A stretch of DNA of 53,783 nucleotides from Oscillospiraceae bacterium (GTDB taxonomy: Bacteria; Bacillota; Clostridia; Oscillospirales; Oscillospiraceae), in assembly GCA_017461445.1 (NCBI GenBank), contig JAFTXW010000020.1, forward strand, positions 1 to 53,783, read 5' to 3'. Below the pieces are notes generated by a model. The model ran no database searches, had not been told where the DNA came from, and saw only the letters and a list, made by a program, of their open reading frames with translations. The first letter of the stretch is position 1. The number at the start of each line of letters is the position of its first letter. Shown here in pieces: positions 1-7,888 of this stretch. The translations under genes were made by a program, and so were the position numbers.

Positions 1-26
1 TTGAATTGTACAATGTTGTTGGACAT
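1..26 (-). CDS. 5' end of an unidentified gene running off the left edge
   Basis: An ATG at 26-24 on the minus strand opens a frame of eight codons (reads MSNNIVQF) before the window ends. It is preceded at a proper distance by an AAAGGAG ribosome binding site (about 36-42) and by a sigma-A-like promoter at 67-96. The gene lies downstream of recR on the same strand but has its own promoter and follows the recR terminator. Too little is visible to name a product. Confidence 0.5.
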
Positions 27-66
27 GGTTTGCTGTCTCCTTTCAGAATGTGTGTGTCGCAACTTC

Positions 67-96
67 ATTCTACCAGAGACCGGCAAGCCGTGTCTA
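67..96 (-). promoter_or_regulatory. Sigma-A-like promoter for the left-edge gene
   Basis: Read on the minus strand, a -35 TAGACA (96-91) and a -10 TAGAAT (72-67) are separated by 18 bp. It points at the ATG at 26. The -10 is good and the -35 moderate. Confidence 0.45.
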
Positions 97-194
97 TTTT
101 TTTCTTGTTTTCAATTTGCGCAACTTATTGTACCTTATCAACAGAAGTGGTATGCCCTTCGGGCATGATTAAAAAATTGCGCAGCAATACCATT

Positions 195-232
195 TCTATT
201 CTCTATTCTCTTTTATCTATTCCCTATTATCT
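195..232. repeat. Heptad tandem array, family 3 (TCTATTC type)
   Basis: Five consecutive 7-mers are visible: TCTATTC, TCTATTC, TCTTTTA, TCTATTC, CCTATTA, then TCT. The period of seven is strict while the unit differs from the TTGAAAA/G and GAGTGTG arrays elsewhere in the window. Only one arm is seen. It lies immediately beyond the recR terminator, between recR and the next minus-strand gene. No inverted partner is visible between here and the left edge. Confidence 0.6.
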
Positions 233-238
233 AAAAAA

Positions 239-264
239 GCACGACCAATGCGGTCGTGCTTTTT
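239..264. terminator. Intrinsic terminator after recR
   Basis: GCACGACC (239-246) and GGTCGTGC (252-259) form a perfect 8-bp stem with a 5-nt loop. It is flanked by A-runs on the left and T-runs on the right, so it can work in both directions. On the minus strand it directly follows the recR stop codon. Confidence 0.85.
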
Positions 265-863
265 CAAATCTCTTGCCGTCCCTCAAGTGCCCGGGACAGT
301 GTCACCTCGTCGGCGTATTCCAGCTGGCTGCCAACGGGGACGCCGTAGGCCAGTCGGGTCACCTTGACCTCCATGGGCCGTAGCAAGCGGGAAATGTACA
401 TGGCTGTGGCTTCGCCCTCGGTGTCGGGGTTGGTGGCCATGATGACCTCCCGAACCTCGCCGGAACCCACGCGCATCAGCAGCTCCTTGATCTTAATGTC
501 ATCCTGGGTCACATGGTTCAGGGGCGAAATGACGCCGTGGAGCACATGGTACACCCCCCGGAACTCCCGGGAACGCTCCATAGCGATCACATCCTTAGGT
601 TCAGCCACCACGCAAATGAGGCTCTGGTCACGGGTAGGATCATCACAGATGGGGCACAGCTCCCGGTCCGTCAGATTCTGGCACCGGGGACAGGTGTGTA
701 CCTGCTTCTTGGCTTCCAGAATGGCGGCGGCAAAGCTCTCCGCGTCCTCCGTATCCATGCCCAGCACATAAAAGGCCAGCCGTTGGGCCGTCTTACCGCC
801 AATACCGGGCAAACGGGCAAACTGATCCGCCAGATTTTGCAGTGCAGCGGGAAAAAACTGCAT
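264..863 (-). CDS. recR: Recombination mediator protein RecR
   Basis: RecR acts with RecF/RecO to load RecA at single-stranded gaps during recombinational repair in the cytoplasm. The 199-residue protein has the family layout: helix-hairpin-helix (LPGIGGKTA, 18-26), a four-cysteine zinc site (C58, C61, C70, C73) and a Toprim domain from about residue 80 (VAEPKDVIAMER). The start at 863 is set by an AAAGGAGGGGAG ribosome binding site. A longer frame upstream only reads through the heptad repeat. It is the last gene of the conserved dnaX-ybaB-recR order, followed by a strong terminator. An inverted heptad array separates it from ybaB. Confidence 0.97.
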   Translation of the reverse strand: MQFFPAALQNLADQFARLPGIGGKTAQRLAFYVLGMDTEDAESFAAAILEAKKQVHTCPRCQNLTDRELCPICDDPTRDQSLICVVAEPKDVIAMERSREFRGVYHVLHGVISPLNHVTQDDIKIKELLMRVGSGEVREVIMATNPDTEGEATAMYISRLLRPMEVKVTRLAYGVPVGSQLEYADEVTLSRALEGRQEI

Positions 864-875
864 AACTCCCCTCCT

Positions 876-964
876 TTGAAAAATTGAAAATTGAAAGTTG
901 AAAATTGAAAGTTGGGGATTATCTTCGACATAATTTTCAATTTTCAATTTTACATTTTCAATTT
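876..964. repeat. Inverted heptad array pair without a gene (empty slot) between ybaB and recR
   Basis: The left arm (876-914) repeats TTGAAAA/G units with a 7-bp period. The right arm (933-964) carries the complementary TTTTCAA units with one irregular unit. The short interior holds ATTAT...ATAAT around CTTCGAC, a small hairpin of its own. The right arm begins a few bases after the ybaB stop, and the left arm ends at the recR ribosome binding site. RNA from the operon would fold this into a long imperfect hairpin. The architecture matches 3035-3137. Confidence 0.8.
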
Positions 965-965
965 A

Positions 966-1313
966 TCAGAACAGTCCGCCCAGGTTCAGGCCGCCGGTCA
1001 GCCGGGACATATTGTTGGCTGCCTCCGCGTCCGCGGCACGCATGGCCTCGTTGACAGCGGCGATGACCATGTCCTGCAGCATCTCCACATCATCGGGATC
1101 CACAGCCTCGGGGTTGATCTCCAGATTCACCAGCTCATGCTTGCCGTTGACGGTAGCGGCCACCATGCCGCCGCCAGCCTTGGCAGTGAAGGTTTTTGCC
1201 TCCTGCTCCTGCTGCATCCGCAGCATCTCCTGCTGCATCTTCTGGGCTTGCTTCATCATAGCAGCCTGATTCATACCACCGGGCATACCGCCCCGGAATC
1301 CACCTTTTGCCAT
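966..1313 (-). CDS. YbaB/EbfC family nucleoid-associated protein
   Basis: This 115-residue protein belongs to the YbaB/EbfC family of small dimeric DNA-binding proteins, usually encoded between dnaX and recR as here. After a glycine/methionine-rich start comes a long helix rich in Q, M and K (about 14-42). The family core follows (VAATVNGKHELVNLEINPEA, then an acidic helix). Length and order are typical. It is probably cotranscribed with dnaX (59-bp gap) and recR. The molecular role in this lineage is not settled: nucleoid organisation is known, while a link to RecR-type repair is inferred from gene order. Confidence 0.93.
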   Translation of the reverse strand: MAKGGFRGGMPGGMNQAAMMKQAQKMQQEMLRMQQEQEAKTFTAKAGGGMVAATVNGKHELVNLEINPEAVDPDDVEMLQDMVIAAVNEAMRAADAEAANNMSRLTGGLNLGGLF

Positions 1314-1372
1314 TGTAAATATCTCCTATCCTATTATTCTGCTGTCATCGGGAGCCAGTCCCGCAATGACAA

Positions 1373-3019
1373 TTATTCTTTTATCTTCACGATGTCGCTA
1401 TGCTCCCGGCCGAATTTCATCAGCTGCTCCATCCGGGGGTTGCCCTGGGGCCTGGCGTTCATGTCCACAGCGAAGGCCCTGACAGGCCGCCCAAGCATGG
1501 CAGAAGCCTTCCGGGAGACCACCTCCAGAATGTCCGGCTTATCCAGCATCTGGGCGGTAAAAGCGTTGGTGCACCGCAGCTCCAGCCGGTTTCCGGTGAG
1601 CACACCCTGCACCGGGGCATTTGGCCCGGTGTTGAAGAAACCGATAGCTGGGGGTCGAAGCTCCTTACGCAGACCGGCCACCAGGTCAGACCAGAAGCCC
1701 ATGGGGGCATCGTTCCGGGGTGCGGGAGCGGGCATCGGCTCCTCCTCACCGGGAGGAGCGTCCTCGTCCCCGGGCATAGGGGGACGGTCGTCATCATAGT
1801 CATCCTCTCGAGGGGCTTGGTCAGGCTTCCCTGCGGCTTTGGTCTGGGCAGACACAACGATGTTTCCGCTTTTTATCTGCTCCTCCAGCCGGGTCAGGCG
1901 GGCGTTGATAGCCTTTGCGTCCAGGCTCAGCTCCGGCTGACACAGCTCCAGCAGGCACAGCTCCGCATCCATCCGGCGGCTGGAACTTCTGGTAAAGCCC
2001 GCCAGCGTCTGCTGGATCAGATTCATCATCCGCACCAGCTCCCCGCTGGAAAGAGCCTTCGTCAGCTCCTGAACCTCCTTGTCGGAGGCTACCCCGGACA
2101 GCATGGTGATCCCCGCGTTTCCCGCAGTCTTTATCACCAGCAGATCCCGGCACAGGCAGGCCAGCTCGTCCAGCATGGCGGAAAGATCCTTGCCCTCGGT
2201 ATAAAGCCGGTTGAACAGCTCCAACGCGCTTTTCGTGTCGTGATTCGCGATATACCCCATCAGCTCGCCGCATTTCCGCTCGCCGGCAATGCCCAAGCAG
2301 GCGTACACCCGCTCAGCGGTCAGCTCTCCCGTGGTAGCCGAAGCGCACTGGTCAAGCAAACTCAAACCATCACGCATACCGCCGTCCGCCAACCGGGCGA
2401 TAACCCGCGCGGCGGAATCATCCAGGTCGATATTCTCCTGATAAGCCACATATTGCAGCCGCGCGGCAATATCCTCCTGGCTGATGCGCCGGAAGGAAAA
2501 CCGCTGGCACCGGGACAAGATCGTTGCGGGAACCTTGTGCAGCTCCGTAGTCGCCAGAATGAACAGCAGATGCTCCGGCGGCTCCTCAATGATCTTCAAG
2601 AGGGCGTTAAATGCCGAAATGGAAAGCATGTGGACCTCGTCGATGATGTACACACGCATTTTCACCTGGGAGGGGGTATAAATGGCATCATCCCGCAGGT
2701 CACGAACATTGTCCACGCCGTTGTTGGAAGCAGCATCGATTTCCAAAACATCCATGCAGGAGCCGGAATCGATGGCCTTGCAGGCCTCACAGCGGTTGCA
2801 GGGATTGCCATTTTCCGGGTGGAGACAGTTGACAGCCTTCGCCAAAATCTTGGCGCAGCTGGTCTTGCCGGTACCCCGGGAGCCGGTAAACAGATACGCA
2901 TGGCTCATCCGCCCGCTGACCAGCTGGGTCTTCAGCGTCTGCGTCACCGCCATCTGCCCCGAGACATCATCAAAGGTCTGAGGACGATATTTGCGATATA
3001 GGGCTTGATAGGTTGCCAT
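1373..3019 (-). CDS. dnaX: DNA polymerase III subunit gamma/tau
   Basis: DnaX is the ATPase of the clamp loader that places the beta clamp on primed DNA. The 548-residue protein shows Walker A GSRGTGKT (46-53), the zinc module with C65, C74, C77 and C80, Walker B DEVH (127-130) and the sensor SRC (169-171). A proline- and acid-rich linker (about 400-450) precedes a short C-terminal domain. The start MATYQALYRKYRPQ at 3019 follows an AAAAAAGGAGG ribosome binding site. The upstream in-frame extension is translated heptad repeat and is rejected. I see no obvious slippery site for a shorter gamma form. The SRP RNA gene lies just upstream, a classic Firmicutes arrangement. Confidence 0.97.
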   Translation of the reverse strand: MATYQALYRKYRPQTFDDVSGQMAVTQTLKTQLVSGRMSHAYLFTGSRGTGKTSCAKILAKAVNCLHPENGNPCNRCEACKAIDSGSCMDVLEIDAASNNGVDNVRDLRDDAIYTPSQVKMRVYIIDEVHMLSISAFNALLKIIEEPPEHLLFILATTELHKVPATILSRCQRFSFRRISQEDIAARLQYVAYQENIDLDDSAARVIARLADGGMRDGLSLLDQCASATTGELTAERVYACLGIAGERKCGELMGYIANHDTKSALELFNRLYTEGKDLSAMLDELACLCRDLLVIKTAGNAGITMLSGVASDKEVQELTKALSSGELVRMMNLIQQTLAGFTRSSSRRMDAELCLLELCQPELSLDAKAINARLTRLEEQIKSGNIVVSAQTKAAGKPDQAPREDDYDDDRPPMPGDEDAPPGEEEPMPAPAPRNDAPMGFWSDLVAGLRKELRPPAIGFFNTGPNAPVQGVLTGNRLELRCTNAFTAQMLDKPDILEVVSRKASAMLGRPVRAFAVDMNARPQGNPRMEQLMKFGREHSDIVKIKE

Positions 3020-3034
3020 AGCGTCCTCCTTTTT

Positions 3035-3137
3035 TGAGTTGAGAGTTGAAAGTTGAAAATTGAAAGTTAAGGTGTCACTTCGTGACGATTTGAAAGTGAA
3101 GAAAATTTTCAACTTTCAATTTTCAACTTTCAACTTA
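3035..3137. repeat. Inverted heptad array pair without a gene (empty slot) upstream of dnaX
   Basis: A 25-bp arm at 3044-3068 is perfectly complementary to 3111-3135. Both are made of TTGAAAG/TTGAAAA heptads. The 42-bp interior contains a small hairpin (GTCAC 3074-3078, TTC, GTGAC 3082-3086). The array lies between the 3' end of the SRP RNA gene and the dnaX ribosome binding site. Its arms match those around the four-helix-bundle gene at 22111-22527 almost base for base. Confidence 0.85.
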
Positions 3138-3147
3138 ATAAAAACGT

Positions 3148-3444
3148 CCGGCTCATAACAAGATCGCACACCCACATTTGAACAAACCGGGCATCCGTAC
3201 CGGCGCAGCCAGCTCAAGAACGGCAACCCCGCGGCACACGAGAAGATCCGCTTAATGCTGCTTGGTTCCCCACCTGACATGGTTCACGGGATCTCGTTGC
3301 GCAGGACCATCCTCTCAACACCGCTTACGCGGGTCAGACAATGCCCTAAGTTTGTCCGGGTGTGGGAATTCATCCCTGCTGTAGCGGATTGCAGGTACAG
3401 GGCACCGCTATCTCCCCGACTAGTGCGACCTTGTTATAAGCCGG
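3148..3444 (-). ncRNA. ffs: Signal recognition particle RNA, large bacterial type
   Basis: This is the RNA scaffold of SRP, which binds Ffh and targets nascent membrane proteins. The ends pair over 21 bp (3424-3444 with 3148-3168, starting CCGGCTTATAACAAGG). The 5' part has the Alu-domain signature CTAGTCGGGGAGATAGCGG. Domain IV is the GTCAGGTGGGGAACCAAGCAGC-like hairpin at about 3257-3282. About 297 nt is the size of the Alu-containing SRP RNA of Firmicutes, not the short 4.5S form. It sits between acpP and dnaX on the same strand. Confidence 0.93.
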
Positions 3445-3468
3445 TCGTGCTTGTAACAAGGAAAATGT

Positions 3469-3482
3469 TAAATTGAAAATTA
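3469..3482. repeat. Short heptad-repeat remnant at the acpP stop
   Basis: On the minus strand the acpP stop codon runs into AACTAATTTTCAATTTAAC. The first 16 bases (AACTAATTTTCAATTT) are identical to the junction after the stop of the four-helix-bundle gene at 22141. Only about one and a half heptads are present, so this may be a relic or a chance match to AT-rich sequence. Confidence 0.4.
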
Positions 3483-3701
3483 GTTCAGCTTGGACTCGAT
3501 GAAATCAGCCAGCTCCTGGAAGGTAGCGATCTTCTGATCCTCCAGCTCCAGCTCAACACCCAGCTCGCTCTCCAGATCCATAATCATCTCCACCACATCC
3601 AGGGAATCGATGCCCAGGCTCTCAAAGGTGGAATCGGGAGTGATCTCAGAAGCATCCAGCTCCAGCTGCTTGGCTGCATAATTCTTGAGTTTCTCGAACA
3701 T
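3480..3701 (-). CDS. acpP: Acyl carrier protein
   Basis: A 73-residue acidic protein that carries acyl chains on a phosphopantetheine arm during fatty acid synthesis. The attachment serine is in the canonical GIDSLDVVEMIM motif (S33-34 region), and the length is normal. It has its own promoter (3744-3772) and a GGAGGGACGTAACT-ATG start. It stands apart from other fab genes here, next to the SRP RNA, which is unusual compared with fab-cluster placement. A dedicated carrier for another pathway is possible, but the sequence looks like the housekeeping ACP. Confidence 0.95.
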   Translation of the reverse strand: MFEKLKNYAAKQLELDASEITPDSTFESLGIDSLDVVEMIMDLESELGVELELEDQKIATFQELADFIESKLN

Positions 3702-3743
3702 AGTTACGTCCCTCCAAATGGTTTGTTTCCTAATCTCTGACCT

Positions 3744-3772
3744 ATTTTATTACAGGATGAGCGATTTGTCAA
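3744..3772 (-). promoter_or_regulatory. Sigma-A promoter of acpP
   Basis: On the minus strand a perfect -35 TTGACA (3772-3767) and -10 TAAAAT (3749-3744) are separated by 17 bp, about 45 bp upstream of the acpP start. No clear FapR-like operator was recognised. Confidence 0.8.
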
Positions 3773-3790
3773 TGCTTGATTTTGTGAACA

Positions 3791-4633
3791 TTATTTCAGC
3801 CCGATTCTCTCCAAAACCTGCGTGGTGGTAACGCCGCTGGGGCGGTATGCAAGTTCTTCAAGCGAAAAGGGCAGCTCCTCCGCCCCCTGCAGGCGGATCA
3901 GGGCATAATTCTTTCGGATCCGCTCCCGGTTTCGGATGACCGATTCCCGGATAGAGGACCTGCGTATTTCATCGGTATGTTCCAGAAGTGTGTCCAACTC
4001 CCCAAACTGCCCCATCAGGGCTGCGGCGGTCTTGGGGCCCACACCCGGCACACCGGGGATATTGTCCGCCTTGTCCCCGGTGAGGGACTTGAAAGCGGCA
4101 TACTGCTCCGGCTGGATGCCCAGCGTCTGCACCAGGTACTCCCGCCCGCAGATGACAGTATGCTTCCCCCGATAGCGCAGAATATGTACCCGGTCTGAGA
4201 TCAGCTGGAAAAAGTCGCTGTCCTGGGAGGCCACCACCACTTCCCTCTCTCCGCCGTACCGCCGGGCATAGCCCGCGATCCAGTCGTCCGCCTCGCAGAC
4301 GCTGGTCTCCCGGTGGGGAATTTTCAGGTAATCCAGTGCCCGGTAAATATCCGGCAGCTGGGAAAAAGGGGTATCCTCCTCCGGCATTTCGCTGTAGTCG
4401 GGCCGATTTCCCTTGTAGTCTTCATCCAATTGGGTGCGCTCGCTGATATATTCCCCGTCAAACACAACAGCCGCGTGGCTGGGCTCCGTCATGCGAAGAA
4501 TTTTCAGCAGTGCCCCCACAAACCCCAGCGTCCCCTGGATGGCCTTCCCCTCCCGGTTCACGATCCGGGCAGGCATCCCGTAAAACATTTGAAACAGCAG
4601 ATTGCTGCCGTCCACGATCAGAAGCTTTTCCAT
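3791..4633 (-). CDS. 5'-3' exonuclease / flap endonuclease family protein
   Basis: This 280-residue protein corresponds to the stand-alone 5' nuclease domain of DNA polymerase I, without the polymerase. Such enzymes remove RNA primers and flaps. Visible motifs are LLIVDGSNLLFQMFYG at the N-terminus, the acidic clusters EADDWIAGYAR and VVASQDSDFFQL (metal ligands), then GDKADNIPGVPGVGPKTAAALM, the metal-binding and helix-hairpin-helix region. The start at 4633 is preferred because GGAGAGGGG lies at the right distance. The ATG at 4648 overlaps that site. It is divergent from the nucleotide phosphohydrolase operon. A separate full-length polA is expected elsewhere. Confidence 0.9.
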   Translation of the reverse strand: MEKLLIVDGSNLLFQMFYGMPARIVNREGKAIQGTLGFVGALLKILRMTEPSHAAVVFDGEYISERTQLDEDYKGNRPDYSEMPEEDTPFSQLPDIYRALDYLKIPHRETSVCEADDWIAGYARRYGGEREVVVASQDSDFFQLISDRVHILRYRGKHTVICGREYLVQTLGIQPEQYAAFKSLTGDKADNIPGVPGVGPKTAAALMGQFGELDTLLEHTDEIRRSSIRESVIRNRERIRKNYALIRLQGAEELPFSLEELAYRPSGVTTTQVLERIGLK

Positions 4634-4664
4634 GATTCCCCTCTCCACATAGGCGAAAAATAAA

Positions 4665-4693
4665 TTGCATTTTTCCGGAAGCTGTAGTATAAT
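4665..4693 (+). promoter_or_regulatory. Sigma-A promoter of the nucleotide phosphohydrolase operon
   Basis: TTGCAT (4665-4670), 17-bp spacer, perfect TATAAT (4688-4693). The first start codon downstream is at 4746. Confidence 0.8.
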
Positions 4694-4745
4694 AAAATGT
4701 TCAAAAGGAACATTTCACATAATCAAAACGACAAGAGGTGAGACC

Positions 4746-5972
4746 ATGCCCAATTACGAATCCCTTTCCCCCGAACTGACCCGACGCATCCAGCAGGACA
4801 AAGCCGCCGGTACGCAGCCAAAAGTAGGATTTGACGATCAAAACATTCTGCGCAGGCACTATGTTCCCACAGACCGGGCCACCGTCTGGCGTCCGGCCTT
4901 CGTCCATGATATCGACAAGATTATTCACTGCCCCTATTATAACCGCTACAGCGACAAGACGCAAGTTTTTTCCCTGATCCGCAACGACGACATCACCCGC
5001 CGCAGCCTTCATGTGCAGCTGGTCTCCCGGATCGCCCGGACCATCGGCAGTGCGCTGCATCTGAACCTGGATCTGATTGAAGCCATCGCTCTGGGCCATG
5101 ATATGGGGCATTCCCCCTTCGCCCACTCCGGCGAGATCTATCTGGATGAATTATACTTTGCCCACGCCGGGCGGCATTTCAGCCACAGCATCCACTCCGT
5201 GCGGGTGCTGGACGACATCTTCCCCCTGAACGTAAGCCTGCAGGTGCTGGACGGCATCGCCTGCCACAATGGAGAGATCGAGCTGGCGGAGTACACCCCC
5301 GCCTCCCTGGGAAGCTTCGCGGAATTCGACACCATGATCGAAGGATGCTACGAAGACAGCCGTCGGGTACGTAAGCTGATGCCCTCCACTCTGGAAGGGG
5401 CGGTGGTCCGCATTTCGGATATTATCGCCTACCTGGGCAAGGACCGGCAGGACGCGGCCCGGATGAATATTGTGAATGAGAACGACTACGACATGACCTG
5501 CATCGGCTCCATCAATGCCGAGATCATCAACAACCTGGTGGTAAACATCATTGAAAACAGCTACGGCAAGCCCTACATCCGGCTGGACGATGCCCATTTT
5601 GCGGCTCTCAAGACAGCCAAGCAGGAAAACTGCCACCGCATTTACGAAGCCGCCTCCACCCGGGCGAAGCTGGACACCACCGCGAAACCCATGATGGGGG
5701 AAATTTACGGCCAGATGCTGACCGATCTGCGGCTGGGCAAGGATTACTCCCCCATTTTCCGGCACCATATCAGCTACGTGAACCAGACCCATTACCCCCG
5801 GCAGACACCCTACGAAAAAGAGGAACCCAACCAGATCGTTGTGGACTACATCGCCAGCATGACCGACGATTACCTCATCGACCTGCACCATTATCTGTTC
5901 CCGGACAGCAGCCTCAGGGTGGAATACACCGGGTATTTTGACGATCAGGAAAGCGGGGGATACCATGTTTGA
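4746..5972 (+). CDS. HD-domain dNTP triphosphohydrolase-like protein
   Basis: A 408-residue member of the dGTPase-like HD superfamily, which hydrolyses dNTPs to deoxynucleosides and triphosphate. The N-terminal half has the family sequence YYNRYSDKTQVFSL, RRSLHVQLVSRIAR (H89) and the HD motif ALGHDMGHSPFAHSGE (H118-D119). A further metal ligand region is DGIACHNGE. The start follows AGAGGTGAGACC at 4746; the longer frame begins inside the promoter. It opens a four-gene operon of nucleotide hydrolases and overlaps the next gene by 8 bp. Substrate preference among dNTPs cannot be read from the sequence. Confidence 0.88.
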   Translation: MPNYESLSPELTRRIQQDKAAGTQPKVGFDDQNILRRHYVPTDRATVWRPAFVHDIDKIIHCPYYNRYSDKTQVFSLIRNDDITRRSLHVQLVSRIARTIGSALHLNLDLIEAIALGHDMGHSPFAHSGEIYLDELYFAHAGRHFSHSIHSVRVLDDIFPLNVSLQVLDGIACHNGEIELAEYTPASLGSFAEFDTMIEGCYEDSRRVRKLMPSTLEGAVVRISDIIAYLGKDRQDAARMNIVNENDYDMTCIGSINAEIINNLVVNIIENSYGKPYIRLDDAHFAALKTAKQENCHRIYEAASTRAKLDTTAKPMMGEIYGQMLTDLRLGKDYSPIFRHHISYVNQTHYPRQTPYEKEEPNQIVVDYIASMTDDYLIDLHHYLFPDSSLRVEYTGYFDDQESGGYHV

Positions 5973-6900
5973 AGCCATTTTACAGGAGATCAAAGCCTAT
6001 AATACCATCATCCTCCACCGGCACTACCGCCCCGACGGCGATGCCATGGGCAGTCAAATCGGCCTGAAACACCTCCTGCGGGAGAATTTCCCGGACAAGA
6101 CCATTTACGCCGTAGGCGATGAACCGGGCTTCTTCGGCTTCATGGAGGACGCTGTGATGGACGAAATTCCCGCGAGTGACTACGAAAACGCCCTCGCCAT
6201 TATCCTGGACTGCGGCTCCCCTGCCCTGGTCAGCGACGGGCGGTATCAAAAAGCCGCCAAAACCTGCCGCATTGACCACCACATTTTCACCGGCAAATTT
6301 GCCGATGTGGAGGTAACGGATACCAGCTTTGAAAGCTGCTGCGGCATGGTGGCCCAGCTGGCTATGGAGTCCGGCCTGCGGCTGACCAGAACAGCGGCAA
6401 AATCCCTCTATACCGGCATGGTCACCGATTCCGGCCGCTTCCGCTACGACGGCACCACCGCCCGGACCTTCCGCCTTGCGGCCTTCCTGATGGAGCAGGG
6501 CTTTGATACCAACGAAATTTTCCGGGATCTGTACGCCGACGATTTTGAAAACAAAAAGCGTAAGGCCCAGTTCCTCTTAAAAACCCAGTTCACCCCCAAG
6601 CGGGTGGCCTACATCTACACCACAAAAGAGGAGCTGGCTGCCATGAATATCAGCACCTTCACCGCCTCCCGGGGTATGGTGAACACCATGGCGGACATAA
6701 AGGGTACCGACATCTGGGTGAACTTTACAGAGACCGACGAAGGCGTCCTCTGCGAGCTGCGCTCCAACGGGACGAACATCAACCCCATCGCCGTCAAATA
6801 CGGCGGCGGCGGACACGCTAAAGCCAGCGGTGCCACGGTGCCTGACTACAACACGGCCATGGAGATGCTCCGTGACCTGGACGAACTGACAGGAGAATGA
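5965..6900 (+). CDS. DHH/DHHA1 phosphoesterase, NrnA-like (first copy)
   Basis: A 311-residue cytoplasmic protein of the DHH superfamily. NrnA-type members degrade short oligoribonucleotides or pAp and some act on cyclic dinucleotide products. The first motif HRHYRPDGDAMGS (18-30), a central CGSPALVS acidic site and the DHH motif (104-106) supply Mn ligands. The C-terminal DHHA1 domain ends with YGGGGHAKASGATV. The start at 5965 overlaps the end of the HD gene, implying translational coupling. A close paralogue follows directly. Substrate is inferred only from family. Confidence 0.9.
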   Translation: MFEAILQEIKAYNTIILHRHYRPDGDAMGSQIGLKHLLRENFPDKTIYAVGDEPGFFGFMEDAVMDEIPASDYENALAIILDCGSPALVSDGRYQKAAKTCRIDHHIFTGKFADVEVTDTSFESCCGMVAQLAMESGLRLTRTAAKSLYTGMVTDSGRFRYDGTTARTFRLAAFLMEQGFDTNEIFRDLYADDFENKKRKAQFLLKTQFTPKRVAYIYTTKEELAAMNISTFTASRGMVNTMADIKGTDIWVNFTETDEGVLCELRSNGTNINPIAVKYGGGGHAKASGATVPDYNTAMEMLRDLDELTGE

Positions 6901-6901
6901 G

Positions 6902-7888
6902 ATGAACAGAGAAGCAATGGAAGCCATTCTGCAAAAAATCCAAGAATACGACCGCATCACCCTCTTCCGCCATGTCCGCAATGACGGCGACTGCGTGGGT
7001 GCCACCAAGGGCTTGAAGCGGATCATCCAGCTGACCTGGCCCGAAAAGGAAGTCTATCTCATCGACCACGACACCGCCAAATACTTAGAATTCATGGGCC
7101 CCGAGGACGAGGAAATTCCCGACGAGCTCTACGCTGATTCCCTCGGTATCGTCCTGGACACCGCCTCCGAGGCCCGGATTTCCAACAAGAAATACACTCT
7201 CTGCAAGGAGCTTATCAAGATCGATCACCACATCCCCCTGGAGACCTACGGCAGCCTTCAGTGGGTAGAAGAAGAACGCTCCTCCTGCTGCGAAATGGTG
7301 GTGGCCTTCTACGATGCCTTCCGGGATGTGCTGAAGATCGACTCCGAAGCGGCTACCTACCTCTACACCGGCATGGTCACGGACTCCGGACGGTTCAAGT
7401 ACAGCGGGGTCAACGGCGACACCATGCGCAACGCCGCCGTGCTGCTGGACGTGGGCGTGGACACCGATACCCTCTTTGCCCGGCTGTATCTGGAAGCCTA
7501 TGAGTATCTGAAATTCAAGGCCCACATCTACCAGCGGATGCAGATCACCCCCAACGGCGTGGCCTACATCTATATCGACCGGGCCATGCAGGCCGAATTC
7601 GGCCTTTCCCTGGAGCAGGCCAGTGCCTGTATCGGCAATCTGGATTCCATCCGTGGCTGCATCAGCTGGATCGCCTTCATCGAAAGCGGCGACGAGCGGG
7701 GCACCATCCGCGTCCGCTTGCGCTCCCGGTTCGTCCACATCAACGGCATCGCCGAAAAGTACCGGGGCGGCGGCCACGCCTGCGCCAGCGGTGCGACCCT
7801 CTACAGCCGCGACGAGGTGGATGCCCTTCTTGCCGACACTGACGCGCTGGTGAAGGAATACAAAGAAACGCACGAGGGCTGGCTATGA
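6902..7888 (+). CDS. DHH/DHHA1 phosphoesterase, NrnA-like (second, tandem copy)
   Basis: A 328-residue paralogue of the preceding gene, starting one base after its stop codon. It keeps FRHVRNDGDCVGA (about 23-34), the DHH motif (108-110) and C-terminal YRGGGHACASGATL, so it looks catalytically intact. It differs in the first motif (RNDGDCVG for RPDGDAMG) and in the acidic middle loop (GPEDEEIPDEL), which suggests a different substrate rather than redundancy. It overlaps surE by 4 bp (ATGA). Confidence 0.9.
   Translation: MNREAMEAILQKIQEYDRITLFRHVRNDGDCVGATKGLKRIIQLTWPEKEVYLIDHDTAKYLEFMGPEDEEIPDELYADSLGIVLDTASEARISNKKYTLCKELIKIDHHIPLETYGSLQWVEEERSSCCEMVVAFYDAFRDVLKIDSEAATYLYTGMVTDSGRFKYSGVNGDTMRNAAVLLDVGVDTDTLFARLYLEAYEYLKFKAHIYQRMQITPNGVAYIYIDRAMQAEFGLSLEQASACIGNLDSIRGCISWIAFIESGDERGTIRVRLRSRFVHINGIAEKYRGGGHACASGATLYSRDEVDALLADTDALVKEYKETHEGWL

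Noticed and set aside
876-964. Heptad arrays considered as CRISPR
   Set aside because: The period is 7 bp without spacers, there are no cas genes, and arms are inverted rather than arranged as direct repeats with unique spacers.
1373-3019. Programmed frameshift producing a short DnaX gamma form
   Set aside because: I did not find a convincing A-rich slippery run followed by a stem within the gene; the A-run near the start is the ribosome binding site region.
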